Source of the DNA: Mesostigma viride
Lineage: Eukaryota > Streptophyta > Mesostigmatophyceae > Mesostigmatales > Mesostigmataceae
DNA: 64,000 bases
Assembly: GCA_009746045.1 (NCBI GenBank)
Contig: RPFO01000082.1
Location: 4,027,140-4,091,139, forward strand
Reading direction: 5' to 3'
The notes beneath the pieces are model-generated. The model was not told the DNA's origin and did not search any database. It saw nothing but the letters and a program-made list of their open reading frames with translations. This document shows, piece by piece, positions 34,554 to 43,965 of this stretch. How positions within the stretch are numbered: position 1 is the first letter of the stretch; the number at the start of each line of letters is the position of its first letter. Position numbers and translations under genes: made by a program.

Positions 34554-35966
34554 CTTGTAGGGTCCGTCTGCTAGGCTGTCGACTCGGACGGGCGAAGATG
34601 CGGTAATCAGCCCAGAAACAGTCGTCGCCGATAGAGTCGCAGGGAGGTATCAACGTATCAGCCAGGAAGGCGTGCGACACGGAAACCGCCGCGAATTATA
34701 ACGTACTGCGGTCCGACTTACAAAATCCGCCTTGTTGTCAATGCATTTTACTGGGAAAAGCACATCATGCCCATCGTCAAATTGTGACAAAACAATTGAT
34801 GATGTTCCTGCTTTGACGCTGCGTTCCTTCTAAAGCCATGCCAGTGTGAAATAATTTCTGACATTGACAATGCGTTCATCGACCATCTGACACGTGAGCT
34901 TGATACATTTATGCGCCCCCTAGAATAGCTCCACGTACGCGTACGTACGTGCACTGTCATCTAGATGAACATGTTGCAGTGAAATGTGCAAGTCGGACAC
35001 CGTTTCGTCACTTTCGTGCCAACTGCCAGCCGTCCGCGTTCAACCCCGTGCAGGCGCGCTTAGGATCCTAGCTCGCCGAGTCGCGGCGGGACCTCGAGGT
35101 CTACGGACGCCGGGGCGTACGCTCACGAACCAGGCTTGGCCGGGTGGCCCCAGCCAATGCTCAAGAGCTAATATAACCGCGGAGTTTGCCACTTGGCCAC
35201 GTCAGTTGAGGAAACCGCAATCAATGAAGTGAGATAACTATGCCTGGACGCCCGAATCAGTGCCAATTCCAAGTGGCCAGATCCAACGCCGTGGAAGGAC
35301 TAGGGTAGTCGGTTGTCTGAGAGGAAAGACGCGAAGGCCGCGGGAGCCGCGTGGCGATCTCTAGGTAGACCTGCATGGAGGGAGACAAAGGGTAACAAGA
35401 AAGGTTGATAGGAAAAACACACACCGACACACATGACCACCACGACCAACACAAACAACCAAAACTAAGAAGGAAAAGCGGGAACGCATACACACATATA
35501 CGAAGGGGCTGAAAGAATAAGTAAGGAGTATACATTACAGAGGGAAAAAAGGAAAAAGAGAAAGAAAGAAAGAAAAAAGAAAAGAAAATGTAAACGGTAA
35601 TAATACGAAGAATAAGAAATAAAGACAAAGTAAAGAGTAATAATAATAACAACAAAAACAAAAATGGAATAAAGGAAGGTCATTGCTGGGATGTGGTGAG
35701 GCACAGGCGATGTTGGAGTATGGGTCAGGAGTGCGATTTTTCAGCGCCCATGGTGCCCGGCCGGGGGTCTCCTATCCAACAGGGTCTAAAGCCTCTTTGC
35801 CCAGCTCACTCCAAATGAAAAAGAGTAAGGTGAAAAGGGGTAGGCAGTAAAAAAAGACAGGATGAACAATAGAAATCGATTAGTTCATGAATCATTAGAC
35901 AACTGACTGAAATTATCAAGGAGAGAACAATTTATTTTTACATTAATTGTCAATCAACTATCGACT
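34554..35966. other. Intergenic upstream of the oxidoreductase gene
   Basis: This is 5' to the minus-strand gene. It contains a purine-rich A/G tract (about 35530-35660, AAAGAAAG units) and AT-rich DNA. No TATA box at a convincing distance, no RNA gene and no protein motif were found. The poly-Phe/Ser frames on the minus strand are translations of the purine tract. Confidence 0.5.
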
Positions 35967-36099
35967 ATGGCGGAACTCCATCCATCCATCGGGGTTAATT
36001 AATGCTCCGTGACTCCCCGATGGGAGCACGAGTCTAATTAATTAATTAATTAATTAATTATTTATTTATTTATTTAATTAATTAATTAATGGCGGAACT
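35967..36099 (+). mobile_element. Short 3'-end fragment of an ORF1-only non-LTR element
   Basis: Target duplications ATGGCGGAACT at 35967-35977 and 36089-36099 flank 111 bases. They hold GCTCCGTGACTCCCC, GATGGGAGCA and a long (AATT)n/(TTTA)n tail. The same terminal sequence ends the element at 18937-20809, so this is a severely 5'-truncated insertion of that family. Confidence 0.8.
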
Positions 36100-36160
36100 A
36101 TGAGGATACCGCACTCAGTAGGACCGACTAAATTGCTAAGGAGTATAATTGCTTTTAACT

Positions 36161-37709
36161 AATCAAGGATGGCGCATGATCCTCAACCGCCTTCGTTCTG
36201 CTCTCGACTGTCACCTTGGGGAAAGTCAAATGGGCTTCCGTCCTGGGCGCAACACCGTCATGGCCGGCCATCTTCGTCGCGCGTCGCCTCTTCGAGGAAA
36301 TCGCTCTCCTGCAACCTGGTGAGTTTCCCGCCATCCTAATCTTCGTCGACTTCATCAAGGCTTTTGATTCTGTCCTCTGGGACGCTCTATGGGCTGTACT
36401 TGCTCGCGCTCGCGTCCCCACTCCCCTGATTACCGTCATCCGCACGCTGTATGAGGGGTCGACCACTTCGGTGCGCACTCAACACGGCATTACCCCGCCC
36501 TGCCCACTGCAGACCGGCGTGTGGCAGGGTTGCGTCCTGTCGCCGTTCCTGTTTATTATTGTCGTGGATTATGTTATGCGCCAGGCACGTGCTCGCTTTG
36601 CTAGCATTGCAGGCCGTGCCCCTGGCGTAGCGATCATGAACGAGCTTGGGGAAGGGGGGCCGACTAACCAGCAGAATTTACTAGCTGACCTCATTTATGC
36701 CGACGACATCACGCTCATCGAGAAGCCGGAGTCTGCCCAACTTTGGCTGGACTGCCTGGCGCTCGAGGCTCGGGCGGTTGGTCTAGAAATCAGCCCCAAA
36801 ACGGAGGCCCTGGCCCTCGGCATGTCAGGGCCCCCACCCACACTCCGCATCTTAGACGATGCCGAGGTCAACTACCCTCCTTCAGGCCGCTTCAAGCTGC
36901 TCGGCAGTTGGCTTCCCGACTGCGAGGACGACATGACGACACGGATCGGCATAGCGTGGGCGCACCTCCATGACCACCGCCGCTGGTGGAGCAACCCCGC
37001 CCTACCCCGGATCGTCAAGCGTGACCTCTTCAAGGTCGTCATTCTGACGATCCTGACCTACGGCGCCGAGACGTGGACACTGACGCAGGAGCTGGAGCAA
37101 CGGCTCGACGGCGCCGTCACCAAGATGCTGCGCCAGGCCCTTAACATCCCCCTTGGTTTGCACATTAGTAATGAGGATTTGTACGCTGATTTGCCCTATG
37201 TTTCCCACATTATTAGGCACAGGCGCCTGGGCCTAGCCGGGCACCTGGCCCGCACAGATCAGGTAGATACATCAGATAGACTAGCTGGCACCAAGCCCGC
37301 CCAGCCTGGGCGATATGTCCTCACCTGGCGTGCCCCCGGCCGCGCGCGGCAGGGCCGCCACCCGTGGACTTTTCGTGATAGACTCGGCATGGACATGTGC
37401 TACACTAGACGTGACGGGCTCACCCCCGGGCAGCCTCCTGGTTTGTCTGTAATATGGAGGCAGATGGTGCGCAAGGATAGATGGCAAGTAGTGATGAAGG
37501 AGACCACCCCCAAGCCTGTGGGGGCTCCCGGCGCGTGTGACCAAGTATGGCATTCATAGCGATTCGGGCCGCGGTGCCCACACCCCTGTAACTAGGACCT
37601 AGATAGCTTCTACCATCCATTCGATCCCATGTTCCCCTCCCACTGAGGACTTATGCTCACGTGACGCAGTCACGTGTCTATTAATTAATTAATTAATTAA
37701 TCAAGGATG
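36161..37709 (+). mobile_element. 5'-truncated LINE copy
   Basis: Target duplications TCAAGGATG (36163-36171 and 37701-37709) flank a 1.53-kb insert. It begins in the RT, ends with the palindromic 3' sequence CACGTGACGCAGTCACGTG (37658-37676) and has an (ATTA)n tail. It is the same family as the minus-strand LINE at 17.3-26.4 kb. Confidence 0.85.
36173..37559 (+). pseudogene. LINE reverse transcriptase, 5'-truncated and frameshifted
   Basis: It opens in frame as MILNRLRSALDCHLGESQMG then FRPGRNTVMA. A 4-base GGCC duplication (36262-36269; the other copy has one GGCC) shifts the frame. From there 430 residues are open to the stop at 37559: IFVDFIKAFDSVLWDAL, GVWQGCVLSPFLF, DLIYADDITLIEKPES (intact catalytic Asp pair), LGSWLPD, ILTYGAETWTLTQELEQRL and RHRRLGLAGHLAR. 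The palm is well preserved, which suggests recent insertion. It lacks ORF1 and endonuclease, so it cannot act alone. Confidence 0.85.
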
Positions 37710-38349
37710 CTATGAAATCCGTCATGCTCGACGGAAGCCAAGCCCCAACATGCCTCAATTATTCATGCATGCACTGACGGATTCAATCATGCATGCAATG
37801 ACTCAGGCCACATCATGCCGACGTTCGCGGGGAATGCTTGCAACCATGTGCATCAGTGGGACTCCAGATGTCTGGCCTGCGCTGATTGTCTCATAGACAT
37901 CAGTGCGTTCAGTTCACGGCTCGCGGCTCCGTACGTCTACAGGTACACTGGCCCCGCGGCCTAGCTGAGCACTTTAATGTAGAGCCCGCCGTTATCACGT
38001 CCACAGCTACATGAAGTGAGACAACTATCAAGGAGACAACCAGCGCAGGCCAGAAATCGGGAGAATCCGGACCATGGTAGCTCGAGCCTGCCGTTATCTT
38101 GTCCGCGTGTTCGAGTCGTTCAGGATGATGAAGATGAATGGTGATGGAAATGTGTATCCTTGTGCATTGAAATTATGGCTGGCTTACGTGTAGAGCGACT
38201 AGATGACCTCAGTAGACGGTGGGGCCGGAAACTGTCAGCATGCTTGATCAAGGCGTGTGTTTCGAGCCTAACTGGCCGGGAGTGTCTAGTGGTGAGCACC
38301 ATTGCTGCCATCGCTCTCCCACCATTTACGACTAACTATGCCTGGACGC
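37710..38349. other. Intergenic, nothing identified
   Basis: The stretch contains CATGCATG-type short repeats near 37760-37800 and GAGACAACTATCAAGGAGAC motifs (38010-38040) that recur elsewhere in the window, but no gene or RNA could be supported. Confidence 0.5.
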
Positions 38350-39776
38350 ATGGCATATGACCACTGAGGACTTATGCTCACGTGACGCAGTCACGTGTCT
38401 ATTAACCCATAGTCGGCCACAACTTTTTTTGCTTTTTTGACCCCCAAAAATGAAAAAAATCATAACTCCTAGACCACAACTCCAAATACCCTCAACCCAG
38501 GTGCTAGGAACATCTACACTTCAAGGGCTTTCAGAATATGCAATAATATTACTGGTTTATCAAGGCATTTGGATGATAGCTTCAGCCAAAGTTGGCCAAA
38601 AGACGATCGTTTCCGTGCAAGAAAAAGTATACCCCCCCATTTTTCTCAGGGGGGGGTCAGAAACCTCAATACCAACATTGGACAATTTAGTTGGATAGTC
38701 CAATGGTCCTTTCCTTTGGTCAAACCACCCGGATACCCCATTTGACATGTATAATGCACGCGTGTACACGTGTGGCTTACGCGCGCGCAAACAGCCAACT
38801 ATGCCATGCCATACAATGAAGCAATATAATTGACCACAATAGACTGCCAAACATGCTGGAATACAAATATAACGCCACCTTGCACTCACTGAACGGTATC
38901 CCCCAAAGAAATGCCACAAATGGTACAACATAATGGCTAACACCCCTACTTGAGCAGGCATGGAAGGCTGTTGCAATTACCACTAATGCATCCACCATAA
39001 GACATGCATGAACGTACGAGTTTCCATACAAACAACACGAAAACGCATTGCCGTACCTGCCTTGATTATGACCTGGCCGGGTTCCGCTGGCCGACATGCT
39101 CATACGTCACGGATACTAATGCTAGTGGCAGAGGCGGCCACAGCTGCTCTATCCATCCTTCCGTCATCGTTACCATGTTGTTCATCTATGCAAAGATGAC
39201 GTCTAACGCGTCCACATTCCCAGCAAATGGTGCCGCGGACTTTCGCAAAACATTGGAAGGCCCAGGCAGACGGAAGCTACCAAGAAACCAAAAAGAAACC
39301 GGCGATACCAAAGGGGACGTCTCGTCTGATGGTGACGACCAAGACACAGGTAATAACCACTGCGTATTTCCCAATTCCTTGAATCTGATCATTCTTGACG
39401 TACCAAAATAATGCATCGTCGTTCAGGGGTCATCATCTGACCCATTTCAAGCAGCGGAACCCGAAATTTCCACCAAAATGGCGCGTTGACAGCCATATCT
39501 CGCTATGCGCGCGCTCAACGGTAAGAAATGTTAGCAAATGTCACGTGACCACCAATAAAATGCACGAGGTATTTACTGGGCTATGGTGCAATTACCTGGC
39601 CAACCTTGGCATTTTCATTCGTGTCGGGTCTGCCCCCGTCCATCGGCAACATTTACGTTACGTCACTTACGTCGGAGGTCACGGATTTACGCGTTACAGT
39701 TACGTTACGTCGGGTACCATCCATTTGGATGGCATCGGCCGACCATGGGTTAATTAATTAATTAATGGCATATGAC
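38350..39776 (+). mobile_element. LINE 3'-end fragment, split by a TTAA element
   Basis: Target duplications ATGGCATATGAC lie at 38350-38361 and 39765-39776. Between the left one and the TTAA insertion is CACTGAGGACTTATGCTC and CACGTGACGCAGTCACGTG, the last 40 bases of the LINE. Right of the insertion is the (TTAA)n tail. The original insert was about 55 bases. Confidence 0.8.
38402..39753. mobile_element. TTAA-flanked DNA transposon, non-autonomous, CCCATRGTCGGCC ends
   Basis: TTAA at 38402-38405 and 39750-39753 bracket inverted ends CCCATAGTCGGCC and GGCCGACCATGGG (one mismatch). The body is 1344 bp. It landed inside the AATT-rich tail of a LINE fragment. ORFs inside (38560-38976 minus, 39004-39411 plus) show no transposase motif. 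Near the right end TTACGTTACGTCA repeats occur. Confidence 0.75.
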
Positions 39777-41157
39777 AACACGTAAATGTGGACAGGAGAG
39801 ATTTTTCAAAAAATCTAGTGACATGAGGTTTGTCGTGCACTGCATTGCTGGGTGATTGAATAAAATTTCAAGATCCTAGGCTCCTCTATACTCTGATTTG
39901 GCACGCCGCAAAGGTGAAAACCATTTGCGTTCAGTGCCGGTCCGCGGAAAACGTTTTCTCTGCAAATGAATCCAGGCCGGAATCGAACGGTCTATACAGG
40001 AATTTACTTAGAAGTTTGGGTTCTATACAGGAATACTTGTCTCACTGAGTACAATCTTATTCTACTCTTTCGCCAAGCGCTCAATTCACAGTCCTATCTA
40101 AATTCCAACGTATCCATGACTACGAAGTCACCCCTGCCCCCCCCCCCCCCCCCCCCCCCTTCCCGTGGAGAAAAAAAAGCAGTTGCACAACAATCATAGG
40201 TTTCTCTTAAAAGATTTTATTTTAAGTGAGACAACTATTTCCACAAATGTACCACACGGTTGCCTGGTATGCCTGCAATTTATCGTGGAGGCAGGCAGCA
40301 AAAAGCAAACCAAATGAGCACTGCTACTCTAAAAATTCTACGTCTAAAGTATAGATGGTTGAGAGCACAATGCGGTGATGATGCTTGTCGTGCACCACAA
40401 ATAACTATCGATGGACATCTCACTTAACAGTCACAACTACACCGCATTCACCCGTAAACCACAAGCAATAACGGAAGAAGGCAATGCACGCCACGCTCAA
40501 CTTGGGTCGACTCCCAAATATTCTTTTTTTACCGCCAATCAGCATTCCTGAAAACGACTTCACGCTTGCCCCTGCCAGTCAAGGAAACCCACCCGCAATC
40601 AAGAAGTTAACGAATTTCATGAGCAACTTTGTAAATTGATTTGTAATTGTTCAAGAAAATCATCGCATCGACAGCCTTGCTTGTTTTCTACTTGCAAAAG
40701 TGGCTGGCCCTGCTCAGTTGCTAGTGGTGCAGGGTAACAGAGTGCTTCCCAAGGTTCAGAGATAACCCCAGGCCCAGTTGGCTATTTGACAAGCTGTCGA
40801 ACTTGTGAATAGCAATACCTTACCAAAGGGCAAAGGATGAGGAATGGAACTTTTCGTAAGCCAGTGGCATACTACTACAAAGAACTCTTGCTATTTCTTG
40901 CGGACACTTTTGGCTTCAACGATGATGTGGCAGCGCATGTGCGGGTTTGCCACCAAGAACTGCACTCACCTTCCTTCCCTTAAAGCCTTGGTAATAGCTA
41001 GAACCTAGAAGCGGTGGCCACATATGGGTAACACGCATTCCTACATGGATGGTGGGTAACTGAATGCCAGTTCAACTACACATGGCAAAATGAAAACACA
41101 GCCGCATATAATGCCAAAAGTAATTATGCCATCAATTTGATCCAATACTTAGTTACA
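39777..41157. other. Intergenic downstream of the Cys-rich gene
   Basis: AT-rich, with a run of about 20 C at 40138-40159. No protein motif and no RNA gene recognised. Confidence 0.5.
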
Positions 41158-42939
41158 TTAGCTTGGTGTTATGAGCTTGTGCTTAGAGTGGGAGGCGTCA
41201 GCCTTGGCAGCCACCCCCACATCCCCCCACTGCACGTGAAAGTCATGCCACATGAACCCCACATTGATACCGGCGCCGTGCTATCTATATGCCTACATGC
41301 GTGATGTTTATGTGCGGGCCTTCATACGCATATATCATTGAGAGGACCAGCGTAGGCCAGAGATCTGGCAGAATCCGGATGTTTATGTGCGCAGGTGAGA
41401 GTACATGAGCGTCCAAACGCATCAAAGAGACAAATATAATAGTATTAAGCGAGAGACAAATATAATAGTATTAGGCGAGACAACTATTCCTACGCATATA
41501 TGTGTAAATTATTGAGCAGGGCACCTAGTGCTGGGTCGTTGTTTCATGCCCATTGTGTGGGCAACTAGTGCTGGGTGGTCAGTGCATGCCCACTGTCTGT
41601 GTGTGCAACTAAGAATAGAGTGACTTGACTCACCCGCACACGCGACACCTCAGCTTCTTCTTGCCGTTGCAGAGGGAGCAGGGGTCGCTGCCAGTCTCCG
41701 CCTTGAAGGGCGGCTGCAGGGACCACTTGTACTGTTTGATCACACCCTGCGAAGCAGAGAAGATACCAGCAGTGGTACCGTTTTAGACAATCAATGCATG
41801 CCGCGCGTGCAGAGCTGCCATGCAATAGCCCCCTGAGATTCTGATTTCCTACCAAGAAAGAAAAACTCATGGTCGAATGTCTCCTTTTTGCTCCCTCAAC
41901 TCTCTCACATGTCTACCGTGGCGAAGTGACTCCCCCCCCAGCCAGCCCACTGAATGTACAAGACGCGCTATATGGTCAGTTAGGCCCCAAACTATCATCA
42001 TGGAGCCTACATGTTTCAGCGGCACATGCAATAACCACAGCGATACGATGCATCCTGACACCCAAGTAAGCGCATGTGGCAGTCTCGCTGCAGACTTTCG
42101 ATTAGAAATAAGATGTATGCACGCCATGGGAATAGGACTGTTGTATATTTATAGATAAACCAGTAGATTAGCAAACCAAATACATGGATGCATATATGTA
42201 CCTACACATATATGGCCCATGCATCTTAACCATCTCCCAACGGAGTCATGTTATAATTTAATTTTAATTTAATCTTAACAATCACTCAGGTGTGGCAGAT
42301 ACACGCGAACAGCTAAGATTAAACCCATGGGCTCTCTGAGGGAATATATTATGGCATCGTGCACTGACGGCAGAAGATCATAGTGACGAATGGAATGCGT
42401 AATCTCCACACAAATTCCGTACCTCCCCACGGCACTGATAGCATTCCATTTGACCATCATCGGAGTTGATGCAGTCCCTGCAAGCGCCTCGGATGCCGAA
42501 ACGGTTCGAGTCCGTGTTTCCGCATTTCGAGCACTTCCTGTGACGCACGTGTCACGCATTACGCAGCAACTTGGCACACCATATCACAACGCCGAGCGCT
42601 GAGTTGTCGTCCTGAAAGCAAAATACCGCACAGATCAGTAAACGTTATAAAAATGCATCCAGCGGATGATTCACCTATGCTAGCCAGACTAGGCTGATAC
42701 GCTAGCCAGAGAAAACGATCTTACTTCATACTCGCGATGTCCGTGCCGCAGACCAGGCATCGGTACGGTTGCGACTTTTTCCCACCAAACACGCACACAG
42801 TAGGCAACTTAGAGGGACTGCCACGCGCAGGAATGCGGGTAGAAGGCAATTGCAACGGCTCGACATTCCCGCGAGAGGCTAAGGTTTTTTGTGTTTTCAG
42901 CAATGGCGTGCCACGGAAGCTGGCAGTCAAAGCCAGCAT
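41158..42939 (-). CDS. Small Cys-rich zinc-binding protein, probably organelle-targeted
   Basis: Exons with consistent splice phases: 42939-42725 (donor AA|GTAAGA), 42537-42423, 41746-41634. A likely last exon at 41280-41158 reads GINVGFMWHDFHVQWGD and ends LITPS, but its phase (0) does not match the preceding donor (phase 2), so a small error, an indel or another splice site is involved. The N-terminus (MLALTASFRGTPLLKTQKTL, no acids for 20 residues) looks like a transit peptide. Six CxxC pairs follow: RCLVC, KCSKC, ACRDC, ECYQC, PCSLC, RCRVC, with CSKCGNTDSNRFGIRGAC and DPCSLCNGKKKLRCRVCG as the most ordered parts. The pattern recalls DnaJ-type zinc fingers of plastid assembly factors, but I cannot name the family. 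Total about 188 residues. Confidence 0.7.
42223..42279 (+). mobile_element. 41-bp LINE 3'-end micro-insertion in an intron
   Basis: ATCTTAAC duplications (42223-42230, 42272-42279) flank 41 bases containing CTCCCAACGGAGTCATGTT and an AATTTAATTTTAATTTA tail. The core is the 3' terminus of the ORF1-only family (compare 16898-16935). It lies in intron 2 of the Cys-rich gene. Confidence 0.75.
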
Positions 42940-43965
42940 TTTTCGAGCACGAAGCCGAGCTCTTCAACGAAGACGTGCAAAAGTAGATTCCGACTCTTCC
43001 GGCTCAGTAGCTTAAAGGTGCCAAAGAAAAAAGATTGGACTTTATCTATGATTCCCTGACTCCCAATTGGGCTTATCCTGTGAAGGTTTTTTACCTTGTT
43101 CACCAGTAATTACTGTTGGCGACTGGCGAGAAACCATGGCGTACTTACATAATTAATTGGCGTTATCCGCTCGCCCAGGTGTCAGCAGGCCCTTATTCCT
43201 GGCACAAGTCACCCGGGTGCAACAAGAAACAAAAGAAAGCGCGAGTCCGCATTCTGCAAGCTGCGTGTCTGGCTGTCTGGACTCTGGACTCTGGACTCTG
43301 GACCTCTGCCTGCCCTGATCAATGATCATGAGCTCTGTCATGCGGCATGCCATATGTCATGTGCTGTGGAATAGATGGCAGTGGACGCACGAGCCGGGAG
43401 CGGCGAGGACGGCTCCCCATCTCGCAACATATACACCTGGTACATGCACCTACTGTAACATTTTTCGCTCCGCTGGCAGATTCCTGGGTCCCTGAACTGC
43501 GAAAATGGCGGGATTGGTACTGCTGCAAGTTGACGGAGGAGGACTCGAGGGAGGACGGAAGGCGATGGCGCGAAGCCACAACAGAAGGCAGCAGCTGATG
43601 AACGCGGTCACGTACAGTGGCACAACACTTGCCGTTGGGAAAACTTGGCATGCGAAGGGTCGGCAGCTGCCAAGGTTGAGCGGTTTTGTGCATTTTAGGT
43701 AAGGGCATGGTAGCCACATTAAGCGGTATAGGGAAATGAAGTAGCCGAGGAAAGTTTCTCGGTGAAAAGAGGGCAGTTTTTTGAAGGATTCATGCCATGT
43801 TGAGGAGTGAAACTCTCTTTTTTTCTGCGTTTCCTTCATCCAGTGCCGAGCCAACGCCCCGCTGTGGCCATCCATTGGTGCAATTCAAGAGCTAGGGATG
43901 CAGCAGGGGTTCCCCCCTAGCCCACTGAGCCTACATTTGCGAGTTAGACACATAGTGTGAACGCA
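42940..43965. promoter_or_regulatory. Divergent intergenic region between the Cys-rich gene and KEA
   Basis: The two start codons point away from each other across 1026 bases, so both promoters should lie here. I see no clear TATA box. There is a short CTGGACTCTGGACT tandem (43277-43302). The frames in this stretch have no motif. Confidence 0.5.

Noticed and set aside
35257-35704. Phe/Leu/Ser-rich minus frames as membrane proteins
   Set aside because: They are translations of a GAAA-rich purine tract; no start context, splice support or motif.
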